Of a stretch of 61,212 nt of DNA, positions 37,024 through 45,825 are shown in pieces. Below the pieces are notes generated by a model. The model had not been told where the DNA came from. It worked only from the letters and a program-made list of their open reading frames with translations, and made no database searches. Source of the DNA: Serratia sp. M24T3. GTDB lineage: Bacteria > Pseudomonadota > Gammaproteobacteria > Enterobacterales > Enterobacteriaceae. Location of the stretch: positions 1 through 61,212 of the forward strand of contig NZ_AJHJ01000028.1 in assembly GCF_000257645.1 (NCBI RefSeq), read 5' to 3'. A program made the translations under genes and the position numbers. The stretch's first letter is position 1; each line of letters opens with the position of its first letter.

Positions 37024-38697
37024 TTGATGTATAAATTAAAAGCACTAATACAACAGAAGATTTCACTTTTTATTGCGTTATACCTGGGAATAATACTTAA
37101 CCTACCTATTTTCTACCGTCGTTTTCATCAAGTCCATTACGCCAATACCCAGGCACTAATGGTGGAGATGATTGCCGCATTTGCTCTGGTTTACTTCATT
37201 ACCACGCTAGTGTCCTTAACCGGCAAAACTTTCTATCGGATATTAATGAGTTTTGTCGTGGTCGGCTCGCTCGCCGCTGGCTACTATATGATTGTTTTTA
37301 ATGTCGATATTGGCTACGGCATTCTCGCATCAGCGCTGGCCTTTGACTCTATAGACCTTTCGAAAGAGTCGGTAGGCACTCACTTTTTCCTCTGGACCCT
37401 TATCGGCAGTCTAATCCCGCTTATTGTACTGTGGGGCGGCAAAATGCCCGGTTCTGCCTTGCGTGAGACTACCTGGCAAAAACTACTGTTAAAAGGAGGA
37501 CTGCTGCTTGTTAGTGGTCTGGCTTGTTTAATGCCATTGAAGTGGATGGAGCACAAGCAAGAGGCTCATGATCGCCTCGATAATCGCATGATGGCGAGTT
37601 ATGGCGGGGTGGTTGCTGCAACCTATTCGCCATCCAACTGGCTTTCTGCACTGGGACTTTTCGCCTATAGCGCTTACAGCCAATCTGAAGACACGAAAAA
37701 TCTGTTCGATCCGGCAAAACATTTCACCTATGTTCCGCCCAAAGACGTTAAAGATTTGTATGTCGTATTTGTCATTGGTGAAAGTGCCCGGCGCGACCAC
37801 ATGGGTCTGTATGGTTATGCGCGGGACAATACTCCCAACCTCGATAAAGAAAAAAATCTGGCCGCGCTGCAAGGTTATTCGTGTGATACAGCAACCAAGC
37901 TTTCCCTGCGTTGTATGTTTGTACGAATGGGAGGGACTCAGGATAATCCGGAACGCACTTTGAAAGAGATGAACGTTTTCTCGTTACTTAAAAAACAAGG
38001 ATTCAGCTCAGACCTCTATTCCATGCAAAGCGAGGCCTGGTTTTACAACAAAACCAATGCTGATTCTTACTCTTTACGGGAAACTATTGGTTCCGAAAAG
38101 CGCAATACCGGTAAACCCGTTGACGATATGTTGCTAATTAATGAGATGAAAGACTCTATCGCCAATCATCCTGATGGCAAGCATCTCATCATTCTGCATA
38201 CCAAAGGCTCGCACTATCTTTATTCTGAACGATATCCGCGCAGTTTTGCCCGTTACCAGCCGGAGTGTATGGGGATAGATAATTCCTGTTCTACGCAAGC
38301 GATGATCAATTCTTATGACAACTCGCTGCTTTATACCGACTATTTCCTCGAGCAGGTGTTGAATCAACTACGCGATAAAAATGCTGTCGTATTTTATGCT
38401 GCTGACCACGGGGAATCCGTATCGAAAAACATGCATTTCCACGGAACACCACGCGATCGTGCGCCTATCGAGCAGAGAGAAGTGCCGATCATGGTATGGG
38501 CTTCAGACAAGTTTTTGGCTAACGATCAGAATCGTCAGGGGTTTGCACAGTTACAACTGATGGCGAAGAATAAAACACCGGCCTATCATGAGAAACTTTT
38601 CGACAGTATATTAGGTTGTATAGGCTATTCCTCACCTGATGGCGGCGTGGTGGATCAGCATAATTGGTGTCATGTGCAAACAACGGGATCAAATTGA
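37024..38697 (+). CDS. eptB: Lipopolysaccharide Kdo(2) phosphoethanolamine transferase EptB
   Basis: EptB moves phosphoethanolamine from phosphatidylethanolamine to the outer Kdo of the LPS core at the periplasmic face of the inner membrane, lowering surface charge. The 557-residue protein has five N-terminal membrane helices starting ISLFIALYLGIILNLPIFY and a sulfatase-fold domain with VIGESARRDHMGLYGY. The nucleophile Thr289 lies in SCDTATKLSLRCMFVR, and metal-site residues in FYAADHGESVSKNMHFHGTP. The SYGGVVA-SNWLSALGL pattern matches E. coli EptB (563 residues) better than EptA or EptC. A YafD-like gene starts nine bases after the stop. The 230 bases before it hold no further recognised element. 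Confidence 0.94.
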   Translation: MMYKLKALIQQKISLFIALYLGIILNLPIFYRRFHQVHYANTQALMVEMIAAFALVYFITTLVSLTGKTFYRILMSFVVVGSLAAGYYMIVFNVDIGYGILASALAFDSIDLSKESVGTHFFLWTLIGSLIPLIVLWGGKMPGSALRETTWQKLLLKGGLLLVSGLACLMPLKWMEHKQEAHDRLDNRMMASYGGVVAATYSPSNWLSALGLFAYSAYSQSEDTKNLFDPAKHFTYVPPKDVKDLYVVFVIGESARRDHMGLYGYARDNTPNLDKEKNLAALQGYSCDTATKLSLRCMFVRMGGTQDNPERTLKEMNVFSLLKKQGFSSDLYSMQSEAWFYNKTNADSYSLRETIGSEKRNTGKPVDDMLLINEMKDSIANHPDGKHLIILHTKGSHYLYSERYPRSFARYQPECMGIDNSCSTQAMINSYDNSLLYTDYFLEQVLNQLRDKNAVVFYAADHGESVSKNMHFHGTPRDRAPIEQREVPIMVWASDKFLANDQNRQGFAQLQLMAKNKTPAYHEKLFDSILGCIGYSSPDGGVVDQHNWCHVQTTGSN

Positions 38698-38706
38698 GAA
38701 GAATAA

Positions 38707-39798
38707 ATGGATAATGCGCGTCTTGTGGTAGCGATTCTCACGCTGATTATGACGTTATTAACCCTATTGCCTCTATCGCGTAACCAGCGTTGGTGGGTCA
38801 GAGTTTGGGATTTTCCGCGCCTGCAAATGGCGGTGTTATCGGTGATTTTTTTAATTCTGGAGCTGTGTTTCCTGCCCGGCGGTGGGCCTCTGGCGTGGAT
38901 TATCGTGCTGTTGGCGCTTGGCTGTACTCTTTATCAAAGCTGGTGGATTTTCCCGTACACAGGGCTGGCAAACATTCAGGTCAAAAAGACACCGCACACC
39001 ACGCATTCTCGTATCAAACTCATCAACTGCAATGTGTTGATGACTAATCGTAATACGGCAAAGTTACTGAAGATTATTGAAGAAAATCAGCCGGATATTG
39101 TGGTGCTGCTGGAAACCAATTTGTGGTGGGAACAGCAAATGTCTCCGCTGGAGGCGAATTATTCATACACTCTCAAATGTCCGCTGGAAAATCTCTATGG
39201 TATGCACGTTTATTCGCGCTTGCCGCTGATTGAGTCGAAAATTCAGTATCTGGTAGCAGAGGGGATCCCTTCGATGCATTTTCGAGTGCGTTTGCAGGGA
39301 GGCGAGGAAATTGTGATGCATTGCTTGCATCCGATGCCGCCAAGCCCTACGGAAGATGACGAATCCACCAACCGCGATGGCGAGCTGATTGCGGTCGGCC
39401 ATACGGCGGCGCGGGCAACGTATCCCACTATTGTTACTGGCGATCTTAACGATGTGGCCTGGTCGCGCACTACACGTTTATTTATGAAAATCAGTGGGCT
39501 GCTGGACCCGCGCCGTGGCCGAGGGATGTTTAACACTTTCCACGCCAGTTATCCGGTGCTCCGCTGGCCGCTGGATCACGTTTTTCACAGTAAAGAATTC
39601 ACTCTAATCGACCTGAAACGCCTTGAGCCGATGGGTTCGGATCACTTCCCGATCATGGTGGAGCTAGCGCTAAATCCGCTGGAAGGAAAGACGCAGCAAA
39701 AGCTTGAGATAGAGCAGGGCGACATCGAGGAAGCTCGTGAAAAAATGGAAAACGCGGGGATTAAAAGCCGGGATGTCCATCAAGCTGAATTCTGTTAA
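38707..39798 (+). CDS. Membrane-anchored endonuclease/exonuclease/phosphatase-family protein (YafD-like)
   Basis: The 363-residue product has three N-terminal hydrophobic segments (LVVAILTLIMTLLTLLP, MAVLSVIFLILELCFL, AWIIVLLALGCTLYQSWW). An EEP hydrolase domain follows, with INCNVLMTN, the catalytic Glu in IVVLLETN, GDLNDVAWS and the terminal GSDHFPIMVEL (Asp-His pair). Such domains cleave phosphodiester or phosphomonoester bonds; the membrane position suggests a lipid or envelope substrate. It lies nine bases after eptB, so it is almost certainly co-transcribed and may act on LPS modification, which is inference. The C-terminal 45 residues are Glu-rich and beyond the domain. Confidence 0.87.
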   Translation: MDNARLVVAILTLIMTLLTLLPLSRNQRWWVRVWDFPRLQMAVLSVIFLILELCFLPGGGPLAWIIVLLALGCTLYQSWWIFPYTGLANIQVKKTPHTTHSRIKLINCNVLMTNRNTAKLLKIIEENQPDIVVLLETNLWWEQQMSPLEANYSYTLKCPLENLYGMHVYSRLPLIESKIQYLVAEGIPSMHFRVRLQGGEEIVMHCLHPMPPSPTEDDESTNRDGELIAVGHTAARATYPTIVTGDLNDVAWSRTTRLFMKISGLLDPRRGRGMFNTFHASYPVLRWPLDHVFHSKEFTLIDLKRLEPMGSDHFPIMVELALNPLEGKTQQKLEIEQGDIEEAREKMENAGIKSRDVHQAEFC

Positions 39799-39814
39799 AC
39801 CGAACAGAGTGCGG

Positions 39815-39870
39815 TTTTAGATTTGGAATCTAAAGGCAACTTTTTTGTGCTGCGCATGGCTTAACTTCAA
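39815..39870 (-). repeat. Dispersed repeat, copy B, tail piece (inverted)
   Basis: The palindromic TTAGATTTGGAATCTAAA stretch, the following GGCAACTTTTTTGTGCTGCGCA and TTAACTTCAA match the minus strand of the tail of copy A (about 740-821). It begins 17 bases after the stop of the YafD-like gene. No other recognised element lies before the Cif-like gene at 40056. Confidence 0.8.
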
Positions 39871-40055
39871 CTCTCTGTCAGTGGAATACATCCGCCTAGT
39901 GTAAAACCAGTAAATGACTATGCTGGGAAAGGGCGAGCAGGAAGCAGTTTTAAAATTGCAGATTGATATGCCTTGAGGCTATTCGTTAACCAATTAAAAA
40001 ATGGCTGGCGTGTTTTGCAATATATAAGACTAAAGAATGTATAGAGGAGACAAAC

Positions 40056-40865
40056 ATGCAAGCATACGAAAATAATAAAATGGCGCATCCACAAAAAAAA
40101 CAAAAAGCAGATGCCATATCAACGGCCAGTCCTTCTTATACCAGTGACAGGCATACAAGAATAGATAAAATTCTTGCCCTACACCAGTCTAAAGTAGGTA
40201 ATCGGTTATTATGGAATGACGAGTGGGAAAAGCATATAAACTCTAGAAATCACGCTGAAATGATTAACATACTAAGTGGAGTTATTGAGGCTTTTGGCGG
40301 ACTTGAAAGTTATATAGAGATAACCACAATAGACCCCTTTGTTTTAACCGATCCTGTGTGTGGCCTCTCAGCTCAAAATATCTTCAAACTTATGGTTGAA
40401 AATGACCACTCTGTTAACCCCGTCGATACGATAAAAAAAGATCCTTCGAATACTGATGCGCTGGAGAAAATGACTGAGGATAAAAGCTATGTTGTATTGG
40501 TCAATGATGCACGTCTGGGTCATATGTTCTTGATAGACAAACCAGCCGGGAGCGATGTGGGCTACATATATCAATCTAATCTGGGTGGTTCGCTACCTGC
40601 ATTGAGCATTGCTGATTGGATGAAAACCCGCAGCAAAGACCCTGTATCCATAGCACTCATAAAAAGGTATCTCCATAAAGATTCGTTGAAAACCAATTCC
40701 AGTCAGTGGAAGAAAGATGTCGCTAGCATGCTGGAAATTAATAATGACTCGGAAAAGATAGACATGACGCAGCTAAAAGAGGAAAAAGACGTGATATTCC
40801 ATGTTCGACAATATGATGATTTTGTTTTTAATAAAAATTTAACATTATTATCTATGCAAGGTTAA
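40056..40865 (+). CDS. Cif-like (cycle-inhibiting factor) glutamine deamidase effector homologue
   Basis: The 269-residue protein shows a Cys-His-Gln layout like the Cif family of type III effectors, which deamidate Gln40 of NEDD8 or ubiquitin and block host cullin ligases. C102 is in LTDPVCGLSAQNIF, H156 in VNDARLGHMFLID and Q173 in VGYIYQSNLGGSLPAL. Spacings are 54 and 17, against 56 and 20 recalled for EPEC Cif (C109, H165, Q185). About 30 polar residues at the N-terminus could be a secretion signal. AGGAG lies seven bases before the ATG. The gene is much more AT-rich than its neighbours and lies between two halves of an inverted dispersed repeat. No secretion system or chaperone gene is in the window, so delivery is unknown. 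Family assignment is by motif and needs a profile search. Confidence 0.72.
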   Translation: MQAYENNKMAHPQKKQKADAISTASPSYTSDRHTRIDKILALHQSKVGNRLLWNDEWEKHINSRNHAEMINILSGVIEAFGGLESYIEITTIDPFVLTDPVCGLSAQNIFKLMVENDHSVNPVDTIKKDPSNTDALEKMTEDKSYVVLVNDARLGHMFLIDKPAGSDVGYIYQSNLGGSLPALSIADWMKTRSKDPVSIALIKRYLHKDSLKTNSSQWKKDVASMLEINNDSEKIDMTQLKEEKDVIFHVRQYDDFVFNKNLTLLSMQG

Positions 40866-41108
40866 AATCAATAACTTTCAAGAGATTGCAATTTGGCAAG
40901 TGATAATATTTCGATGTAAAAGCTTATCTTTTCAGGGCCTGCTATATTTCAGGCTCGTCTGTCGATGTCAGCACAGTTTGTTTAAAGGGCATTGTACCTT
41001 CGAGAGCAGCAATGAAATTATTGACCCTGATGCACTGGTTGCCGGGCTGAAACTGGGGGAGCGGAAAAATCTGGGGTTCCGGCGTAGAACCCCCTTCCAG
41101 ATACTCCC

Positions 41109-41217
41109 CCATTAAATTTAGTGAACCGGAAAAACGCCACGGTGCTTATTGACCTTATAAAAGCTGTGAGCTGCGCCTAAAGCTATCCGCAGCACACCAG
41201 CCCGTGCGCCGCACAAA
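41109..41217 (-). repeat. Dispersed repeat, copy B, head piece (inverted)
   Basis: On the minus strand this reads as degenerate 20-bp units (around TGCTGCGGATAGCTTTAGG), then TAAGGTCAATAAGC, GGCGTTTTTCCGGTTCAC and AATTTAATGG. This is the same order as the 20-bp units plus head at 60476-60602, and as the start of copy A. Together with 39815-39870 it brackets the Cif-like gene. The rest of 40866-41108 holds no supported gene; a 71-codon open frame there has no recognisable features. Confidence 0.78.
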
Positions 41218-41242
41218 CCCTCTTTAAAGCGCCCCCGAGTCG

Positions 41243-43279
41243 CTACTCGGGAAACGTCAGAGTATTCCCCGGGGCTTCCCGATTAATATGCAGGAAGTTC
41301 AGGTGTCGCTCGTACTGGTCGAGGATATCGTTGATCACCTGATGCTTGGTAAAGTCCATAAGATCGTTACCCTGTGTCCCTTCGAGCAGGAAGGTTTCCA
41401 AACGGTAATAGTGCGATTTCCCCGAGCGAGCACGATAAGTAAAGCCCGGCACGGCATAGCGCTGTGGCCAAATCTGATAGATAAAGTTCTGCTCCTCGCC
41501 CAGCTTGACCAATAACTCCAGATGATTGAGCTTTTCATCTTCCAGCGCCTGCGCCTCAGAGAATTCAACCTTGGCGCCGCGCAGTTCAAGCTCATTTGCG
41601 ACTTCCTGCATTGCCGGGCGACAGACAATATCGAGCATTTTCTGCGTGTGCGTGGTGCCAGGGAAATTCATCACTCGTGACAGACGCTGCTTCCAGTTCA
41701 GCGCCGCATCTCCGGTTGACGGTGTGGCGGGTGCATAGTTCTGCTGCGTACTGGCGCGGCGGAAATCCTCAAGGCGCAGCGACTTGTACAGCCCGGCCAT
41801 CACAAAGAAGATCACAAAACTAAACGGCAGGCCCATGATCACCGTGGTGTTCTGCAATGCCGAAACACCGTCGGTCATCAGCATCCCCAAAGTCAGAACC
41901 CCGATGGTCACCGACCAGAAAATGCGCAGCCAGTTTGGCGCATCATTATTGATGTCGACCAGCTTGGAGGTGAAATTACCCAGCACCAGTGAACCCGAAT
42001 CCGCTGAAGTGACATAGAACAGCAAGCCGGTAATAGTTGCCACCGAGGCGCTAAGAGTGAAGCCTGGGTATTGTGCAAGCAGGCTGTAAACGCCGCGCTC
42101 AGGGTGAGCAATCACTTCATTGGCGAATGCCAGATTACCGTGCAGGATCTGGTAAAGCGCGCTGTTGCCGAAAATTGACAGCCAGAATAGCGTGAACACA
42201 AATGGAATAATCAGCGTACCCAATACGAACTGACGGATGGTTCTGCCACGAGAAATACGCGCCAGAAACAGCCCGACAAACGGCGACCAGGCAACCCACC
42301 AGGCCCAGAAGAACAGAGTCCAGCTGTTCATCCACTGCGTTGGTCGATCAAACGCAAAGGTGTTTAGTGTCATGCCCATAAAGCGATTTATGTAGTCGCC
42401 AATATTCAGCACCAGAGCATTGAGCAGAAATTCAGTATTGCCGAAGAACAGCAGGAACAGGATCAGACCCAGCGCCAACAGGACGTTCAGCTCCGAAAGG
42501 ATGCGGATGCCTTTGTTCACGCCAGAGGTCACCGAAACCGTAGCCATAATCACCGACAGCAGAATCAACGCCGCCTGTACCCCCAGACTTTCTGGAATAT
42601 GGAACAAGACTTTCAGGCCGTAGTTAAGCTGCACCACCCCAATACCCAAGGTGGTTGCGATGCCAAAGATGGTGCCGACTACTGCCGCAATATCTACGCT
42701 GTGACCGATAGGACCATAGATCTTCTTGCCAAAAATCGGATACAGCGCGGAGCGGATAGTCAACGGCAGGTTATAGCGGTAGCTGAAATAACCCAATGCA
42801 ATGCCCATCAAGGCGTACATCGACCAGCCGGTGAGGCCGTAGTGGAACAGTGTCCAAACCATCGCCTGCCTGGCCGCAGCAATGTTCTGCCCCTGACCTT
42901 CGGGCGGCAGCATATATTGCGTCACGGGTTCGGCCACTGAAAAGAACATCAGGTCGATGCCGATACCGGCGGCAAACAGCATCGATGCCCAGCTCATCAT
43001 CGAGAATTCAGGTTTCGACTGTTCTGGCCCGAGTTTGATCGAGCCAAAGCGCGAGGCGGCGATAAACACCACAAATACAATGTATAACGTGGCGGCGAGC
43101 ATGTAATACCAGCCGAAAGTGGCCGATACCCATTCCAGCGCCACGCCAATTGCTTTTCCAGAGATATCGGTAAAGAAAATGGTCATCAGCGTAAAGGCCA
43201 GAATCAATCCTGCCGAGGTAAAAAACACCACCTTGTTTAGCGAGTCTTTAGGTTTATCCGAAAGTTCAATAGAAGCCAT
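41243..43279 (-). CDS. betT: Choline BCCT transporter BetT
   Basis: BetT is a proton-driven high-affinity choline importer that feeds glycine betaine synthesis under osmotic stress. The 678-residue protein (E. coli 677) has twelve predicted helices. The BCCT signature is in the tryptophan-rich WTLFFWAWWVAWSPFVGLFLARISRGRT. A long cytoplasmic C-terminal domain (from about 510) is typical of osmoregulated BetT. Periplasm/glycine segments such as FAAGIGIDLMFFSVAEP are conserved. It is divergent from betIBA across a 406-base spacer with a BetI palindrome. A small CCCGAG/CTCGGG hairpin overlaps its stop codon. Confidence 0.97.
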   Translation of the reverse strand: MASIELSDKPKDSLNKVVFFTSAGLILAFTLMTIFFTDISGKAIGVALEWVSATFGWYYMLAATLYIVFVVFIAASRFGSIKLGPEQSKPEFSMMSWASMLFAAGIGIDLMFFSVAEPVTQYMLPPEGQGQNIAAARQAMVWTLFHYGLTGWSMYALMGIALGYFSYRYNLPLTIRSALYPIFGKKIYGPIGHSVDIAAVVGTIFGIATTLGIGVVQLNYGLKVLFHIPESLGVQAALILLSVIMATVSVTSGVNKGIRILSELNVLLALGLILFLLFFGNTEFLLNALVLNIGDYINRFMGMTLNTFAFDRPTQWMNSWTLFFWAWWVAWSPFVGLFLARISRGRTIRQFVLGTLIIPFVFTLFWLSIFGNSALYQILHGNLAFANEVIAHPERGVYSLLAQYPGFTLSASVATITGLLFYVTSADSGSLVLGNFTSKLVDINNDAPNWLRIFWSVTIGVLTLGMLMTDGVSALQNTTVIMGLPFSFVIFFVMAGLYKSLRLEDFRRASTQQNYAPATPSTGDAALNWKQRLSRVMNFPGTTHTQKMLDIVCRPAMQEVANELELRGAKVEFSEAQALEDEKLNHLELLVKLGEEQNFIYQIWPQRYAVPGFTYRARSGKSHYYRLETFLLEGTQGNDLMDFTKHQVINDILDQYERHLNFLHINREAPGNTLTFPE

Positions 43280-43574
43280 CGTTTTCCCGTTTTATCAGAA
43301 GTAAAAAAAACAAAAAACAGGTGAGTAATTGGACGCAAAAGCAGCGCGCCTTAGCGCATATCAAGAACACCGAGGACTGCTTTTGCATCGGCAAAATATT
43401 TGTCCTGACAGGAGATCCGCTGAGTACACTGGCTATAAATTCCAATCACTACCAAAAAGTAAGCTTAGGGAAATAATTCCTTAAACTTATTGTTTTTCAA
43501 TAAATTGATAACTTTTTTAAGCACTTTTTTGCCCAAACTGGTTACCAACCGGTAATAAAATATATGCATTTTTT

Positions 43575-43588
43575 ATTGAACGTTCAAT
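43575..43588. promoter_or_regulatory. BetI operator palindrome
   Basis: ATTGAACGTTCAAT is a perfect 14-bp palindrome of the form bound by the choline-responsive TetR-type repressor BetI. It lies between betT and betI, about 100 bases before the betI start, where it can control both directions. The rest of the 406-base spacer is AT-rich with no further recognised element. Confidence 0.8.
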
Positions 43589-43685
43589 CAAAAAAAAGTT
43601 TAATAGGGGCAGTTACGGCGTTCATTAACATTGAAACAGCCCGCAAAATGGCCGTTTCGAAACGCCTTTTTCAGGAGTGGAGTCC

Positions 43686-44279
43686 ATGCCTAAAGTTGGA
43701 ATGCAGCCGATTCGGAGACAGCAGTTGATTGACGCGACGCTGGCCGCCGTGAATGAAGTTGGCATGCACGATGCCTCGATTGCCCAGATTGCTCGTCGGG
43801 CGGGCGTATCGAACGGCATTATCAGTCACTATTTTCGTGACAAAAATGGCCTGCTTGAGGCGACGATGCGTTATTTGCTCAGTCACCTTGGCGACAGCGT
43901 CAAGCAAAGGCTTGCTACCTTAAACGATGATTCGCCGACTGCGCGGCTGCGGGCGATTGCCCAAGCCAACTTTGACGAAGGGCAAACCAACGATCCGGCG
44001 ATGAAAACCTGGCTGGCGTTTTGGGCCACGAGCATGCATCACCCGCAGCTGTATCGTTTACAGCAGGTGAATAGCAGAAGGCTCTACTCGAATCTTTGCG
44101 TCGAATTTCGACGTTTTTTACCTCATCACGAGGCGCGTCTGGCAGCGAAAGGCCTGGCAGGTCTGATTGATGGTTTGTGGTTGCGCAGCGCGCTGAGTCA
44201 CGAAGCATTCGATCGCCAGGAGGCGTTATTAATTACGCATCGTTATATCGAATCGCTGGCGCAGACTGCCGCCCGTTAG
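43686..44279 (+). CDS. betI: Choline-responsive TetR-type repressor BetI
   Basis: BetI represses betT and betIBA until choline is present. The 197-residue protein has an N-terminal TetR helix-turn-helix (about 8-55, [48 protein letters not shown]). A C-terminal ligand domain follows, with [20 protein letters not shown] and GLIDGLWLR. The start at 43686 (MPKVGMQP) follows GGAG and matches E. coli BetI; an ATG at 43677 adds three residues. It leads the betIBA unit, 48 bases before betB. Confidence 0.96.
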   Translation: MPKVGMQPIRRQQLIDATLAAVNEVGMHDASIAQIARRAGVSNGIISHYFRDKNGLLEATMRYLLSHLGDSVKQRLATLNDDSPTARLRAIAQANFDEGQTNDPAMKTWLAFWATSMHHPQLYRLQQVNSRRLYSNLCVEFRRFLPHHEARLAAKGLAGLIDGLWLRSALSHEAFDRQEALLITHRYIESLAQTAAR

Positions 44280-44327
44280 AACATTGAAAAGCCTGCACAA
44301 GTTGCTTGCTTTCATACAGGAGAATTT

Positions 44328-45800
44328 ATGTCCCGCTTTGGCATGCAAAAACTTTATATCGACGGTCGCTATCAGGACAGCACCGGCGGTGAAACTTTTC
44401 CGGCCATTAATCCGGCCAACGGTGAAACTCTGGCCGAGGTAGCTTCGGCAACCCGCGAAGATCTCGACCGTGCGGTTGTGGCTGCGCAGAAGGGGCAAAA
44501 AATCTGGGCCGCGATGACCGCGATGCAACGTTCCCGCATCCTGCGCAAGGCCGTGGATATCCTGCGTGATCGTAACGACGAACTGGCGCAAATTGAAACG
44601 CTGGATACCGGTAAGCCGCTGTCTGAAACCACCGCCGTAGATATTGTGACCGGTGCCGACGTGCTGGAGTATTACGCGGGTCTGATCCCGGCGATTGAAG
44701 GTCAGCAGATCCCACTGCGTGACAGCGCGTTTGTTTACACTCGTCGCGAACCGCTGGGCGTCGTTGCAGGCATTGGTGCGTGGAACTATCCGATACAAAT
44801 CGCACTGTGGAAATCCGCGCCAGCGCTGGCTGCAGGTAACGCAATGATCTTCAAGCCAAGTGAAGTCACCTCGTTAACCGCATTGAAACTGGCTGAAATT
44901 TACACCGCAGCCGGTGTGCCAGATGGCGTGTTCAGCGTGTTGACCGGCAAGGGTGCTGAAATTGGTCAATATCTGACCGAGCATCCCGGTATTGCCAAAA
45001 TTTCCTTCACGGGTGGCGTCGTGACCGGCAAGAAAGTCATGGCCAGCGCCTCGGCGTCCACGCTGAAAGAAGTAACCATGGAGTTGGGGGGTAAATCACC
45101 CCTCATCATTTTCCCGGATGCCGATTTAGACAAGGCCGCCGACATCGCGATGATGGCTAACTTTTACAGCTCTGGACAGGTGTGTACCAACGGCACCCGC
45201 GTTTTTGTACCGAAAACACGGCAGGGCGAATTCGAAGCCAAAATTCTTGAGCGTGTCAAGCGCATCAAGCTGGGTCAGCCGACCGATGAAGCCGTGAACT
45301 TTGGGCCTCTGGTGAGCTTTGCCCACATGGAAACCGTGCTGCGCTTTATCGATAGCGGCAAACGTGAAGGCGCACGTCTGCTGATTGGCGGCGAACGCGT
45401 AACCAGCGGCGAATACGGCAAAGGCGCTTTTGTCGCGCCGACGGTGTTTACTGACTGCCGCGATGAGATGGAAATCGTCCGCGAAGAGATTTTCGGACCG
45501 GTGATGAGCATCCTGACTTACGAAAGCGAAGACGAAGTGATTCGCCGCGCCAATGATACCGATTATGGTCTGGCCGCCGGTCTGGTCACTCGTGACCTCA
45601 ACACGGCGCATCGCGTTATTCATCAGCTTGAAGCCGGTATTTGCTGGATCAATACCTGGGGCGAATCGGCGGCAGAAATGCCGGTTGGCGGCTACAAGCA
45701 TTCAGGCGTCGGTCGTGAAAACGGCGTCAGCACGCTTGAACATTACACACAAATCAAATCCGTGCAGGTTGAGCTGGGCGAATTTAGTTCGGTGTTTTAA
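44328..45800 (+). CDS. betB: Betaine aldehyde dehydrogenase BetB
   Basis: BetB oxidises betaine aldehyde to glycine betaine with NAD(P)+. The 490-residue length equals E. coli BetB. Visible aldehyde dehydrogenase features are the NAD-binding [12 protein letters not shown], the catalytic Glu in [12 protein letters not shown], the catalytic Cys in [15 protein letters not shown], and the C-terminal [11 protein letters not shown] and [20 protein letters not shown] precedes the ATG. It lies between betI and betA, 25 bases before betA. Confidence 0.97.
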   Translation: MSRFGMQKLYIDGRYQDSTGGETFPAINPANGETLAEVASATREDLDRAVVAAQKGQKIWAAMTAMQRSRILRKAVDILRDRNDELAQIETLDTGKPLSETTAVDIVTGADVLEYYAGLIPAIEGQQIPLRDSAFVYTRREPLGVVAGIGAWNYPIQIALWKSAPALAAGNAMIFKPSEVTSLTALKLAEIYTAAGVPDGVFSVLTGKGAEIGQYLTEHPGIAKISFTGGVVTGKKVMASASASTLKEVTMELGGKSPLIIFPDADLDKAADIAMMANFYSSGQVCTNGTRVFVPKTRQGEFEAKILERVKRIKLGQPTDEAVNFGPLVSFAHMETVLRFIDSGKREGARLLIGGERVTSGEYGKGAFVAPTVFTDCRDEMEIVREEIFGPVMSILTYESEDEVIRRANDTDYGLAAGLVTRDLNTAHRVIHQLEAGICWINTWGESAAEMPVGGYKHSGVGRENGVSTLEHYTQIKSVQVELGEFSSVF

Positions 45801-45825
45801 CCGCCGACTGCTAGAGGAGATTTTT

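Noticed and set aside
40900-41115. A 71-codon open frame between the Cif-like gene and the inverted repeat head
   Set aside because: There is no ribosome site and no recognisable motif; it could be a remnant but cannot be supported.
45553-45825. An N-terminal extension of betA overlapping betB
   Set aside because: The FAD-binding N-terminus starts at 45826 after a strong ribosome site; the extension is out-of-frame betB sequence.
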